Shown: positions 7,697 to 16,824 of the stretch, in pieces
Position numbering within the stretch: position 1 is the first letter of the stretch
Layout of the letters: every line of letters begins with the position of its first letter
IMG/VR virus record: IMGVR_UViG_3300036900_000129
Location: 1 to 57,729 of that record
Source: a virus
Length of the DNA: 57,729 bases
Reading direction: 5' to 3' (one strand)
The notes under the pieces: generated by a model
Databases searched by the model: none
The model's input: the letters and a program-made list of their open reading frames with translations, nothing else
What the model was told of the DNA's origin: nothing
Program-made: the position numbers and the translations under genes

Positions 7697-8036
7697 CGGG
7701 CTCGGGGCGCTCGATGAGAACGGCAATCTGATCTGCGGGCAGTGCGGGCAGCCGTGGGATGCACACCAGCACGCGCAGGAAGCAGACACCCCGGCTGCGC
7801 TGCGGATGACGGGCCTGCGTGACCTGATCCACCCCGATGACGCGATGGCGTACCTCTACCCGAGCGAGGAATACTTCAAGGTATCCGCGGCGGCTGACCG
7901 TGAGCTGGGCAACCTGGTGCACGGCCCGCTTGTGACGGAGATGGGGCTGCTCGGCATCGTGGACGTGCGCCCGCAGCTACAGGCGGCCGGCTGCCAGCCG
8001 ACTGACCCGGCGCTACCGGACAGGAGAGAGCCATGA
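7668..8036 (+). CDS. Small protein with N-terminal CxxC zinc-knuckle-like motif
   Basis: GTG start overlapping the previous gene by 29 bases; 122 residues. LICGQCGQPWDAHQHAQ gives CxxC followed by two His and could bind zinc. The rest is mixed helix (GLRDLIHPDDAMAYLYPSEEYF). The function is unknown; its membership of the overlapping chain supports it being real. Confidence 0.5.
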   Translation: MISTHHFRRNGLGALDENGNLICGQCGQPWDAHQHAQEADTPAALRMTGLRDLIHPDDAMAYLYPSEEYFKVSAAADRELGNLVHGPLVTEMGLLGIVDVRPQLQAAGCQPTDPALPDRREP

Positions 8037-8326
8037 TGGTCCTGGCCACGTCATCGGAGTACGTTTTCGTGCCGCTGGACGGCCCGCCTGGGCTGGACCT
8101 GACGCAGTTCGATGTGAGCCTGGCGTTCGTCCCGGATGACGGGGCCGGGACGGAGCCGGACACTGACGCGTACTCGTCGGCGTCGTGGATTGGCGGGGAG
8201 GCGGCGCTGATACCGAACCCTGGCCTGGCGGCTGGCCCGTACCTGGTGTACGCGCGGCTGGTTGCGCCTCCGGAGGACGTGCGGCTGCTGTCGGGGCGGC
8301 TCCGTGTCGGGGACACGCGCACGTGA
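8033..8326 (+). CDS. Small beta-rich protein, probable virion-associated
   Basis: 97 residues. ATGATG lies behind GGACAGGAGAG and overlaps the previous stop. The sequence (YVFVPLDGPPGLDLTQFDVSLAFVPDDG... YLVYARLVAPPEDVRLLSGRLRVG) resembles short phage proteins that describe an Ig-like or beta-sandwich strand order ending in G-x-L-R-V. The family is not identified with certainty. Confidence 0.5.
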   Translation: MMVLATSSEYVFVPLDGPPGLDLTQFDVSLAFVPDDGAGTEPDTDAYSSASWIGGEAALIPNPGLAAGPYLVYARLVAPPEDVRLLSGRLRVGDTRT

Positions 8327-8403
8327 AGGGCCGGAACGTGCTGGTGCCGGGCGGCATGATCTTCGTGTCATGCCTGGTGCTGCTGTACCGCCGCTACAGG
8401 TGA
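8323..8403 (+). CDS. 26-residue putative membrane micropeptide
   Basis: A GTG overlaps the previous stop (GTGA) and opens VKGRNVLVPGGMIFVSC, ending LVLLYRRYR: one hydrophobic segment followed by a basic tail, typical of a type II or tail-anchored micropeptide. The evidence is the overlap and the composition only. Confidence 0.4.
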   Translation: MKGRNVLVPGGMIFVSCLVLLYRRYR

Positions 8404-8428
8404 CGTCCGGTGTCCGATCGGTTACGAT
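8400..8428 (+). promoter_or_regulatory. Promoter-like GTGACG-17-TACGAT
   Basis: GTGACG (8400-8405) and TACGAT (8423-8428) are separated by exactly 17 bases and directly precede a 330-base non-coding stretch with strong secondary structure. Confidence 0.4.
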
Positions 8429-8434
8429 GGGTGC

Positions 8435-8614
8435 TGCCTCAAGTTGCCGAGGTGGACGGTGCGCAGCCCCGCTGCGGACAACGGCGTCTAGCCATGTGAC
8501 CCGGCAGCGCCACAGCCTGTGCCAGGTCACGGACACGGCCCCCGCACCCTGGCACCAGGAAGGGCTGTAGCAGAGGCAAGCGAAGCCCCCGCTGAACTAG
8601 CCAGCGGGGGCTTC
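8435..8614 (+). ncRNA. Candidate structured small RNA or leader
   Basis: No convincing frame covers 8404-8766. Downstream of the promoter-like signal are several predicted stems: CGCAG/CTGCG, GTGACC/GGTCAC with an internal GGCA/TGCC, CCTGG/CCAGG, and finally the 13-bp terminator-like stem. It does not look like a tRNA or any riboswitch I can name. A short stable transcript, or an attenuated leader for the packaging operon, is the inference. Positions 8615-8766 hold nothing recognisable except the ribosome site of the next gene. Confidence 0.4.
8582..8614 (+). terminator. 13-bp hairpin, terminator-like
   Basis: GAAGCCCCCGCTG (8582-8594) pairs perfectly with its complement at 8602-8614 around a seven-base loop, followed by ACCGTCCCGTT. 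It is very stable but lacks a long U-tract. Confidence 0.65.
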
Positions 8615-8766
8615 ACCGTCCCGTTGCACCACGTACGGGACCAGACGTGCCGGGAGCCGATCCCCGGTCCCTGGCAACCAAGCCTCCACCTGATGCCGGG
8701 CGGCAGCCCTAACCGGGCCGTCTGCAACAGCATCATAAGCCGTGACCAGGGCGCAACGGGAGCAAG

Positions 8767-9129
8767 ATGGGTGGCATGATAAACCCTTACGAGCATGTCG
8801 TCCGGAAGCTCGACTCGCTGGCCGACCAGCTGGCCGGCGTCGAGCGACGCATCAACGAAAGGCTAGACGCCATCATGACCGAACAGCAGGACATCGACGC
8901 CGCGACCCAGGTACTCACCAGCCTGGTCACCGACCTGGGGGCGCAGCAGCAGACCCTGGCTGACATCCTCTCCTCCATCCAGGCGTACATCGCCGCTCAC
9001 CCTGACGCGGACACCAGCGCGCTCGACGCTATTGTCGCGCAGGTCACCAGCGCCCAGTCGGGCCTTGACCAGGCGGTGCAGAACGTGCAGTCGGTCGTTC
9101 CCCAGCAGCCCACCCCGCCGTCCCCGTAA
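8767..9129 (+). CDS. Coiled-coil protein before the terminase
   Basis: 120 residues (MGGMINPYEHVVRKLDSLADQL...) with heptad-like spacing of Leu/Ile/Val through residue 65 and a second helix near 85-108 (LDAIVAQVTSAQSGLDQAVQNV), ending in a Pro-rich tail. GGGAGC lies just upstream. By position it could be a small terminase subunit or a virion coiled-coil protein, but it shows no DNA-binding helix-turn-helix, so I leave the role open. Confidence 0.55.
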   Translation: MGGMINPYEHVVRKLDSLADQLAGVERRINERLDAIMTEQQDIDAATQVLTSLVTDLGAQQQTLADILSSIQAYIAAHPDADTSALDAIVAQVTSAQSGLDQAVQNVQSVVPQQPTPPSP

Positions 9130-9211
9130 CCCGCCGCGCCCCGCTGCCCTGCTGCCGTCCTGCCACCGGCCGGCACGCAGGGCAGCAGCATCTTCATCCC
9201 AGGAGCGCCCT

Positions 9212-10822
9212 GTGTCGGCACCGTCTGCATTCGAATACGCCGCCCGGATGTTCGAACCCCGGCAGCGCAGGTACCGCAGTCCCATTCACCTGGCTGGGTC
9301 TGTTGACTCGCGGCACGGTTCCTCTGCCGCGCTGGAGCTGATCGACAAGGCCATCGTTGAACTGATGGACCCAGAGTCCCCCCATGATGCCCTGTTCGTG
9401 GCATTGCCACCACAGGAAGGAAAGTCCCAGGAATGCAGCCGGTACACTCCCGAATGGCTTCTCGACCATGATCCAGCTCTTCGCATCGGCGTTGTCTCCT
9501 ACGAGCAAGACATGGCGTTGCGCTGGGGCCGCGACATCAAGCAGGACATTGCCCTGCACCCGTGCACGTCAACCGAACTGCACGGCGAATGCTCGGAAGC
9601 ATGCGGCTGCCTGCACATCTCAATCCGAAAGGACAGCTCAGCGGCTGGCCGATGGGAAACCCCGGCAGGCGGTGGCGTGTACTGCGTCGGAGTCGGCGGT
9701 CCTCTCACAGGACGCCCGATTGACGTTCTGGTCATTGACGACCCGGTAAAAGACCGGGCAGCGGCTGAGTCAAGCAGGATACGGGACTCTACCTGGGACT
9801 GGTTCGAAAGCGTGGCCCTGACCCGCCTGGCACCAGGCGCGAAGGTAATTCTCATCATGACTCGCTGGCATGAAGATGACCTGGCGGGGCGGATCTTCTC
9901 CAGGCCGTCGCCGCTGCGCTGGCGGAAGATCATCATTCCTGCTGTTGCAGTGAGCGATGACCCGCTCGGCCGTGCACCAGGCGAGGAACTTACCTCTGTG
10001 CGGCAACGGAAACCTGGGTACTTTCGTCACCTCATGTCAACGATGAGCAACTACGTGTTCTCTGGCGTGTACCAGCAGACCCCGACTGCGGCTGAGGGTA
10101 ACTTCTTCCGCCGGCAGACGTTCCGGTACTGGCGGGCGCTCCCGGACTGGCAGGACGGCCGGGAACGCATCGACCTGGAAGACAGGCCGGTGACCTTGCA
10201 AGACACCTGGCGTTTCATCACCATGGACTTTGCCGCCAGCACCCGCAGCAGCGCCGACTTCACCGTTGCGTCCTGCTGGGCTGTCACCAACATGGGTGAC
10301 CTGGTGCTGCTGGACCGGGCTCGCCAGCGGGTACCGGACCACAAGCACTTTGAGCTTGCCGAGCCGCTGATCAGCAGGTGGGGCGTCACGCAGGTGTTCG
10401 TGGAATCCGGCTGGTGGTCCAAGACATTCGTGTCTGATGCCCGTGACCACGGCATACCTGTTGCACCGCTCCTCGCGGACACCGACAAGGTGACCCGTGC
10501 CATCCCCGCAGCCGGGCGGGTCCACTCCGGTAAGGTCTGGTTCCCTGCGGATACCAGCGGGTGCAAGTGCGGTGAGTGCAAGGAAGGCGTGTGGCTGGAT
10601 GAGTGGTGCGATGAGCTGGCTGTCTTCCCGCAGGGCACCCATGACGACCAGGTGGACACCCTCGCCTACGCTGCCCGGGTCGTGGTGGCTGACTGGGCGC
10701 CGGCCCCGGCACCGCCGCGTCCGGGGCTGAGCCCGTACGAGCGGGCGGTGGAAACCGCGCATACCGCCGCGACCGGCAACGGGCACGGCGGCGACCTTGA
10801 CATTATGCAGATCCCTTACTAG
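9212..10822 (+). CDS. terL: Terminase large subunit
   Basis: The GTG at 9212, six bases after AGGAG, starts a 536-residue protein; longer frames upstream are Arg/Pro-rich and implausible. The ATPase motor carries a Walker A-like PPQEGKS (residues 66-72) and Walker B VLVIDDPVKD (about 171-180), followed by a coupling motif MTRWHEDD. The C-terminal nuclease domain shows MDFAAS (Asp339), DFTVASCWAV and THDDQVDTLAYAA, the acidic RNase H-like triad. It packages phage DNA into proheads at the portal. A CxCxxC element (GCKCGECKEG) near residue 450 is an additional possible metal site. Identification is secure. Confidence 0.95.
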   Translation: MSAPSAFEYAARMFEPRQRRYRSPIHLAGSVDSRHGSSAALELIDKAIVELMDPESPHDALFVALPPQEGKSQECSRYTPEWLLDHDPALRIGVVSYEQDMALRWGRDIKQDIALHPCTSTELHGECSEACGCLHISIRKDSSAAGRWETPAGGGVYCVGVGGPLTGRPIDVLVIDDPVKDRAAAESSRIRDSTWDWFESVALTRLAPGAKVILIMTRWHEDDLAGRIFSRPSPLRWRKIIIPAVAVSDDPLGRAPGEELTSVRQRKPGYFRHLMSTMSNYVFSGVYQQTPTAAEGNFFRRQTFRYWRALPDWQDGRERIDLEDRPVTLQDTWRFITMDFAASTRSSADFTVASCWAVTNMGDLVLLDRARQRVPDHKHFELAEPLISRWGVTQVFVESGWWSKTFVSDARDHGIPVAPLLADTDKVTRAIPAAGRVHSGKVWFPADTSGCKCGECKEGVWLDEWCDELAVFPQGTHDDQVDTLAYAARVVVADWAPAPAPPRPGLSPYERAVETAHTAATGNGHGGDLDIMQIPY

Positions 10823-10869
10823 CGGAGTACCTGATGCGCTGACACGCTGCTGTGGCGTATGCTGCCCCG

Positions 10870-10891
10870 CAGGAACTAGTGGCTGTTCCTG
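10870..10891 (+). other. Hairpin in the terminase-downstream spacer
   Basis: CAGGAAC (10870-10876) pairs with GTTCCTG (10885-10891), just after a TATGCT -10-like box (10858-10863). The spacer 10823-10923 holds no gene; it may be a terminator or a processing site. Confidence 0.35.
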
Positions 10892-10923
10892 CCGTCTGAC
10901 GCCCGCCTGGCGGCCCCGGGCAC

Positions 10924-11448
10924 GTGGCTATGGCGGGCGGCAGCATGGGTGAGATGCGGCAGGTAGCGCCGTACCCTGATGTCCTCGCGCACCTGGTGCA
11001 GCATCTCCGCTACCGCCGTCACATGGGCTGGGCGGTATGGCTTGAAGACGACCTCCAGCGGGACAAGCCGGGACGGCACACGGGTGAGTCACGCGGCCTG
11101 ACGCTGGTGGTGCGGCGCTGCGGCCCGGACGCCTACCATCCGGACAAGGCCATCGCCGTCAACCACTATTTCCCCGTTCCCCCGGCGACGTACAACGAGG
11201 CGTCGTGGATGCGGTGGCTGTTCGACCGGCTCGGTGACGTTGACCTGCATGAGCGCATGGAAGACTTCGCCTTTGCCGCTGAGCTGACGATCGACGGCCC
11301 GGAAGGCGGCACGCGCGAGGTACTGACGCGCCCGCTCGCCCCGAACCACGGCCCCGGCCATGACCCGTACCGGGTAACTGAGCTGGCCACCGACGTTGAC
11401 CGGCGTACCAGCTTCCGCGGTGACGTGAAGCCGCCGGCGGTGACGTGA
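10924..11448 (+). CDS. Conserved-looking head-region protein of unknown function
   Basis: Up to 174 residues; starts at 10924 (GTG), 10930 or 10945 (ATG) are all possible and none has a strong ribosome site. The motif run PYPDVLAHLVQHLRYR, VNHYFPVPPATYNEASWMRWLFD and RPLAPNHGPGHDPYRV is of a type seen in actinophage proteins of unknown role. Its stop overlaps the portal start, implying co-translation. No enzymatic motif is apparent. Confidence 0.6.
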   Translation: MAMAGGSMGEMRQVAPYPDVLAHLVQHLRYRRHMGWAVWLEDDLQRDKPGRHTGESRGLTLVVRRCGPDAYHPDKAIAVNHYFPVPPATYNEASWMRWLFDRLGDVDLHERMEDFAFAAELTIDGPEGGTREVLTRPLAPNHGPGHDPYRVTELATDVDRRTSFRGDVKPPAVT

Positions 11449-13583
11449 TGGCCAGGACCGCCGCACCGACCACGTTCATCGGCACCCCGGACGCCCAGGC
11501 CCTCTACGGGATGGTGCTGTCCGACTGGTGGGAGACGACCGCTGACCTGATCTGGCCGCAGTCCGTCATCACCTACGGGCGGATGCGGCATGACCCGCAG
11601 CTGCACGCGGTCCTGTCGGCGTACCTGCTGCCGATCATGCGGGCAACCTGGGTGCTGGACCCGGACGGCTGCCGGGATGAGGTGGTGCAGCACTGCGCGG
11701 ATGACCTGGGTGTCGGCATCCTCGGCACCGAGATCAAGCCCGGCCCGGCCCGCCGCCGTGGCGTGGTGTGGCAGCGGCACCTGAAAGCAGCCCTCTACGA
11801 CCAGCTCGTCTACGGGTACAAGCCGTTTGAGCTGCGGTACCGCTTCGATGACGCGGGGCTCGCCCACCTGGACGCCCTCGGGCCGCGCATGCCGTGGAGC
11901 ATCAGCCACATCAACCTCAACCATGACGGCACCCTTTCCAGCGTGCTTCAGAACAGCCAGAAAACCCCCATCCCCGCCAACCGGCTGATCTGGTACGTTA
12001 ACGACCTCCAGGGGTCCAACTGGACGGGTATCAGCGCGCTGCGTACCTGCTTCGGCGCATGGCTGCTCAAGCATGAGGCATGGCGCGTCCACGCGACTTC
12101 CATCCGCAGGTTCGGGATGGGCGTCCCCACGGTAGAAGCGCCGGCCGGGGCCACGCAGACGCAGGTGCAGCAGGCGCAGCAGCTAGCCGCCCAGATGCGA
12201 ACCGGCGACCAGGCCGGCATGGGCCTGCCGCAGGGCTTCAAGCCGTACCTGCTCGGCATGACCGGCAGCGTCCCGGACGCGCTGGCGTTCATCGAGTATC
12301 TGGACCGGGTGATGGCCAAGCAGGCGCTCGCCAGCCTGATCGAGCTCGGGCAGACCGAGACAGGCTCCCGTGCGCTGGGTGAGACGTTCATGGACCTGTT
12401 CACCCTGTCGCTTCAGGCGGTCGCGGATGAGGCTGCGGTGGTGGCCACCAGCGGGCAGGACGGCATGCCCGGCATCATCACTGACCTGGTGAACCAGAAC
12501 TGGGGTGAGGACGAGCCGGCCCCGCGCATGGTGTGCACCGACGTGGGCACCCAGTACCAGCTGACCGCTGACGCGGTTCAGAAGCTCACTGAGTTCGGGG
12601 CGCTCCAGCCGGATGAGAGCCTTGACGCGCACATCCGTGAGCAGTGGCACCTTCCCGCGCGGACAGCCCCGTGGGAGCCGCCGCCGTCATCGACGCCTGC
12701 CGCGCCCCGCCATGAGTCCCCTGAGTTGATCACCCCGGCTGCACCCGCCGCACTGCCGGCTGCTGCGGCCAGCCGCAGCACCAGGACCCGCGCGTCCGCG
12801 CCCGGGGTGCTGCGCAGGAAGCTGACCAAGATCGAGGCGGCAGCCGGGTACGACCCGCAGCAGCGGCAGAGCCAGTGGACCGACATCCTGGAAGCGCTCC
12901 TCACCGTTTACGCCGGCATTACCCGCGTGCAGCGCGATGAGATCACCGGGACGGTGGAGTCAATCATCGCGTCAGGTAAGACCTCCGGGCTGGCGTCGAT
13001 CAGCGTGGACGCCACAGCGGGAAGCACCGCACTGGCTGAGGCGATGGCCAAGGCGTACGAGCAGGCATCGGACGCGATGCTGCTGGAAGCCGCCCATCAG
13101 GGTGTCACCATCGACGTGACCCGGATCCAGCCGGCGTCGATGGCGGACATCGCAGCCGGGCGGGCGACGATGGCCGCGTCCTACCTCGCGCAGCAGGCAG
13201 GGTCCCGGGCGATGCGGGCGGTGCAGCCGGGGTTGCCCGCTGCGCAGCAGGCCAGCACCGTGTCAGGTAACGTCGCTGAGTTCCTTGACGGACTGTCTGA
13301 CCGGTACCTGCGTGATCAGCTCGGCGGGGCGCTGACCGCCGCGCAGAACGCCGGGCGGGTCGGGGTGTTCGAAGCGGCCCCGGACGGCGTGGACAGCGCC
13401 GTGTACGTGGGATCGGAAGTGCTCGACAACAACGTGTGCGGCCCGTGCCGCGATGAGGACGGGCAGCAGTTCGAGTCCTTCGAGGCGGCTGTCGGCGCGT
13501 ACCCCACAGGAGGGTTCATTGACTGCCAGGGCGGCGACCGCTGCCGGGGGACCCTGGTTGCGCTGTGGGGTGACCTGCCGTGA
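11445..13583 (+). CDS. Portal protein fused to a MuF-like minor head domain
   Basis: 712 residues, starting GTG ATG across the previous stop. Residues 1-400 match the Mu gp29-type (DUF935) portal pattern: an early RMRHDPQLHAVL helix, LVYGYKPFELRY, IPANRLIWYVND and a long clip/crown region. After a Pro/Ala-rich linker (about 405-450) the C-terminal domain is helical and ends with EVLDNNVCGPCRDEDGQ and the distal CQGGDRCRG motif typical of MuF/SPP1 gp7-like proteins. It forms the dodecameric DNA gate; the MuF part probably enters the head or binds DNA. Fusion of the two is less common than separate genes. Confidence 0.88.
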   Translation: MMARTAAPTTFIGTPDAQALYGMVLSDWWETTADLIWPQSVITYGRMRHDPQLHAVLSAYLLPIMRATWVLDPDGCRDEVVQHCADDLGVGILGTEIKPGPARRRGVVWQRHLKAALYDQLVYGYKPFELRYRFDDAGLAHLDALGPRMPWSISHINLNHDGTLSSVLQNSQKTPIPANRLIWYVNDLQGSNWTGISALRTCFGAWLLKHEAWRVHATSIRRFGMGVPTVEAPAGATQTQVQQAQQLAAQMRTGDQAGMGLPQGFKPYLLGMTGSVPDALAFIEYLDRVMAKQALASLIELGQTETGSRALGETFMDLFTLSLQAVADEAAVVATSGQDGMPGIITDLVNQNWGEDEPAPRMVCTDVGTQYQLTADAVQKLTEFGALQPDESLDAHIREQWHLPARTAPWEPPPSSTPAAPRHESPELITPAAPAALPAAAASRSTRTRASAPGVLRRKLTKIEAAAGYDPQQRQSQWTDILEALLTVYAGITRVQRDEITGTVESIIASGKTSGLASISVDATAGSTALAEAMAKAYEQASDAMLLEAAHQGVTIDVTRIQPASMADIAAGRATMAASYLAQQAGSRAMRAVQPGLPAAQQASTVSGNVAEFLDGLSDRYLRDQLGGALTAAQNAGRVGVFEAAPDGVDSAVYVGSEVLDNNVCGPCRDEDGQQFESFEAAVGAYPTGGFIDCQGGDRCRGTLVALWGDLP

Positions 13584-15436
13584 CTAACGCAACGGTTACC
13601 CTCCCGGCGCTGATCACCGTCCCCGGCGTGGACATTCTGGCCACCGGTCAGTGGGACCTGTCCACCGGGCAGGCCACGTTCACCCCTGAAGACCTGGCCA
13701 ACGGGGTTGACGCGGCCCAGTGCCCGGCTATCGGCGCGCCCGTCATCAAGCTCGGGCACACCGACCCGAGATTCGACGGTGAGCCTGCGGTCGGCCGGAT
13801 CATCAACATGGCGCTGGCTGCCGGGAGCAACAAGGTGACCGGTGACCTGGCTGGGATGCCGGGGTGGCTCGGCGCGGTCATGGAGTCCGCTTACCCGAAC
13901 CGCAGCATCGAGGCGTGCCGTGACGTGCGCTGCCAGATCGGGCACCTGCACCCGTTCGTCATCACCGGCCTGGCTCTCCTCGGCGTCACCCCGCCAGGCG
14001 TCGGCGTGCTCGGCACCGTGAAGGACGTGGCCGCACTGTACGGGGTGAACGCCAGCGCACAGGAAGGAACACGGGTGAATGACCTGACCATGGCAGCCGG
14101 GGTGACCACGGAAGACGTTCGCCGGCAGTATTACGCTGACCCGGCCACCGGCTACAGCATGTGGATCACGGAGATGCAGCTTGACCCGCCGCAGCTGATC
14201 GTGTGCGACGAGGCCACCGACAAGGTGTACCGCGTCCCGGTGACCATCAAGAACAGCACTATCACATTCGGTGACGCTGTTGAGGTGGAGGTGACGTACC
14301 AGGACATCGCCGCCGCCCGGGGAACCGGCACGGCGCTGGTGTTCGCGTCGGCGGCTGACTCCCGGGCAGGCATCGTCATCGCCGGGGCGATCGGCTCGCA
14401 CAGCACCGGCACGTCAACCGCGTCGTGGAGCGGCCCGACCGCGAAGAAGAACCTGGGTACCAGTGCCAGCACGGCCACGCTCCGCAAGGCGTTCGCCTGG
14501 GTGGACTCCTCCACAGACGGCCGCAGCAAGAGCGACTACAGCTTCATCCACCACTTCGTGTCCGCTGACGGCACGGTCGGTGACGCTTCCACGGTCGCGT
14601 GCAGCAGCGGCATCGGCATCCTGAACGGCGGCCGGGGCGGCACCAGCATCCCGGACGGTGACAAGCAGGGTGTTTACGATCACCTGGCTGCGCACCTGCG
14701 CGCCGCAGGGCTGGAACCACCGGACCTGAACGCCTCCGCATCCGCCGCAGCATCCGCAGACCCCGGCGATGAGGAACCTGCTGAGGCGGCAGCCGGGCAC
14801 GGGCCGATGACCGGTGAGCATTCCCACGCCCACCCCGCGTACGCCTCACAGGGCGGCGACCAGACGCATACCCACATGCACAGTCATGCGGGTGACGCGA
14901 ACCACAGCCACGACCACGCAGCAGCGGCGTCGGGCACCACCATCACATGGGAAGGAGACTCGAAGGTGGACTTCACCGACGAGCAGATGGACCAGCTGCG
15001 GGCAAGCCTCGGGCTGGGCGAAGGAGCTGACCTGAACCCCGCCCTGGTGGTGGAGGCGGCAGGCAAGCTCAAGGAGCGCGCGGACGCCAAGGTGGCCGCC
15101 TCAACCCGGCAGATGCCACCAGGTGTCATCGCCGTGGACCAGGAACGCTGGGACACCCTCCAGCAGCAGGTCACCGCCGCTGAGGACTTCCGCCGCCGGC
15201 AGGAAGTCAAGGAGCGTGACTCGGTGATCTCAGCTGCTGTCCGCGACGGCAAGTTTTCCCGCGCCCGGATCGACCACTGGGTGCGGCTGTGGGACGCCGA
15301 CCCGGACGGCACCCGGCAGGTGCTCGCCGGCCTTCAGAGGAACGTCGTCCCTGTCAGCAACATCGGCATTCCCGGCGGTGACCCCGACGACGTGGACGAC
15401 GAGTACCGGGCGCTGTTCGGCAGCCCGGCTGAGTAG
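13580..15436 (+). CDS. Mu gpI-like prohead protease with C-terminal scaffold
   Basis: GTG start overlapping the portal stop; 618 residues. The N-terminal part (PVIKLGHTDPRFDGEPAVGRIINM, later GHLHPFVITGLALLGVTPPGV) follows the Mu I-protein protease family. A middle domain (LRKAFAWVDSSTDGRSKSDYSFIHH, then SGIGILNGGRGG and VYDHLAAHL) resembles an insert found in phage protease and structural proteins. Residues 410-450 are extraordinarily His-rich (HSHAHP, HTHMHSHAGD, HSHDH), then comes a charged helical scaffold-like tail. It processes or shapes the prohead before DNA packaging. Confidence 0.8.
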   Translation: MTNATVTLPALITVPGVDILATGQWDLSTGQATFTPEDLANGVDAAQCPAIGAPVIKLGHTDPRFDGEPAVGRIINMALAAGSNKVTGDLAGMPGWLGAVMESAYPNRSIEACRDVRCQIGHLHPFVITGLALLGVTPPGVGVLGTVKDVAALYGVNASAQEGTRVNDLTMAAGVTTEDVRRQYYADPATGYSMWITEMQLDPPQLIVCDEATDKVYRVPVTIKNSTITFGDAVEVEVTYQDIAAARGTGTALVFASAADSRAGIVIAGAIGSHSTGTSTASWSGPTAKKNLGTSASTATLRKAFAWVDSSTDGRSKSDYSFIHHFVSADGTVGDASTVACSSGIGILNGGRGGTSIPDGDKQGVYDHLAAHLRAAGLEPPDLNASASAAASADPGDEEPAEAAAGHGPMTGEHSHAHPAYASQGGDQTHTHMHSHAGDANHSHDHAAAASGTTITWEGDSKVDFTDEQMDQLRASLGLGEGADLNPALVVEAAGKLKERADAKVAASTRQMPPGVIAVDQERWDTLQQQVTAAEDFRRRQEVKERDSVISAAVRDGKFSRARIDHWVRLWDADPDGTRQVLAGLQRNVVPVSNIGIPGGDPDDVDDEYRALFGSPAE

Positions 15437-15452
15437 AAGGGAGAGATAACCG

Positions 15453-15815
15453 ATGGGCGACTACACCCCGGTCAACGAGTCCGACCGCATCCCGCTCACC
15501 GCTTCCGCGACCATCACGGAAGGCCAGCTTCTCGCAGTGTCCGGTGTCAACACGGTGGCCCCCGCCGGCGCGGCTGCGGTCGTGGTCGGCGTGGCGGCGT
15601 TCAACGTTGCCAGCGGTGCCCGCATCACGGTTCTTGAGAAGGACATGGAGCACGAGACCACGAGCACCAACGGCGTGACTGCCGGCGACGTGCTCATCAG
15701 CGGTACCGGAGGAACCGTCGAGACGGCCGGCACCAGCCCCGCAGCAGCGACCGTTGTCGGGGTCGCGCTCACCACAGCCGCCGCGCTCGGCAAGGCGCGC
15801 TGGAAGGGCCTGTAG
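15453..15815 (+). CDS. Capsid decoration-like protein (DUF2190-like)
   Basis: 120 residues behind GGGAGAG. The all-beta, Ala/Val/Gly-rich sequence (RIPLTASATITEGQLLAVSG, VVGVAAFNVASGARITVLE) and its place directly before the major capsid gene match small head-decoration proteins of phages with Mu-like heads. Confidence 0.65.
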   Translation: MGDYTPVNESDRIPLTASATITEGQLLAVSGVNTVAPAGAAAVVVGVAAFNVASGARITVLEKDMEHETTSTNGVTAGDVLISGTGGTVETAGTSPAAATVVGVALTTAAALGKARWKGL

Positions 15816-15882
15816 GCCGTAACCGTAGTTACCCGCCCCTGGCGCCCGAGGGGAATTCGTCTAGGAAGGGACGAGCAGAGAC

Positions 15883-16806
15883 ATGCCAAATGTCTACCCC
15901 CCGGCACCGCCAACGCTGTCCGGTGACACCCTCAGCATCAGCCGGTTCCTCAACAGCCCCACGGCGATCCGCCGCCGGCTAAGGGACTACCTTGACCTCC
16001 GCTTCATCTCCGACCAGGTGCTCACCCAGCGGTTCAACTCCTCCGGTGGCGCGGTCCTGTACGAGATGAGCGAGCCGTTCGTCACCGACCGGCCCGTTGA
16101 GTCGGTCTCACCTGGTGCGACGTACCCGCGCGCTAACCTACCGACCGGCACCGCAGCTGTGGCGTCGGTGCAGAAGTGGGGCCAGGCGGTCGAGGTCACC
16201 GATGAGGACATCGACCGGAACACCTACGGCGGGCAGCTGATCGACCGGAACCTGAAGAAGGTTGTCAACTCCGTTATCGCGCAGGTGGACGGCGTCACCA
16301 TGTCGGCTATCGCGTCGGCGGTCACCGCCACGCAGGCGGCCACGGCAGGTCACTGGAGCGTGTCGGGCACGGCGGCGATCCTGCGGGACATCCTGCTGGC
16401 CAAGAAAGTCATCACGGACCTGAAGCTGGGTTACAACCCGGACACGCTGCTGCTTGACGACCTCATGTGGGCGTACCTCATGAGCGATGACAAGATCACG
16501 AACGCGATCCGCCGTGAGAACCCGGACAACCCCGTCTACAGCGGCATGATCGACCGGCTCGCCGGCCTGGTCATCCTCAACAGCCCGAACGCCCCGGCTG
16601 ACCCGATGGTGCTGGACAGCACCCAGCTCGGCGGCATGGCCGACGAGGTGGGCTCGTCCCCCGGCTACGCGATCAGCGACCTCGCGGTGCAGGTCAAGAG
16701 CATCCGCGTGGACGAGGCCGACAAGTGGGACCTTCAGGGCCGCCGGCTCACCGTCCCCGTCGTGCAGGAACCCGGCGCGGCCTGCACCATCACCGGCACC
16801 CACTAG
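15883..16806 (+). CDS. Major capsid protein
   Basis: 307 residues, with an AGGAAGGGA site about 15 bases upstream. Its position after the protease and decoration genes, its length, and segments such as NSSGGAVLYEMSEPF, VQKWGQAVEVTDEDIDRN and the long spine-like helix DRNLKKVVNSVIAQVDGVTMSAI indicate an HK97-fold capsid subunit. The C-terminal part (DRLAGLVILNSPNAP... PGYAISDLAVQVKSIRVDEAD) matches the A-domain pattern of such proteins. No cross-linking residue assignment is attempted. Confidence 0.85.
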   Translation: MPNVYPPAPPTLSGDTLSISRFLNSPTAIRRRLRDYLDLRFISDQVLTQRFNSSGGAVLYEMSEPFVTDRPVESVSPGATYPRANLPTGTAAVASVQKWGQAVEVTDEDIDRNTYGGQLIDRNLKKVVNSVIAQVDGVTMSAIASAVTATQAATAGHWSVSGTAAILRDILLAKKVITDLKLGYNPDTLLLDDLMWAYLMSDDKITNAIRRENPDNPVYSGMIDRLAGLVILNSPNAPADPMVLDSTQLGGMADEVGSSPGYAISDLAVQVKSIRVDEADKWDLQGRRLTVPVVQEPGAACTITGTH

Positions 16807-16824
16807 GAAGGAGGCACGGCTGTT

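Noticed and set aside
8640-8760. tRNA gene in the non-coding stretch
   Set aside because: No T-arm GGTTCGA-type loop with matching acceptor and anticodon stems could be drawn.
9032-9211. N-terminal extension of the terminase
   Set aside because: Arg/Pro-rich, overlaps the coiled-coil gene, and a GTG with AGGAG at 9212 gives the normal terminase length.
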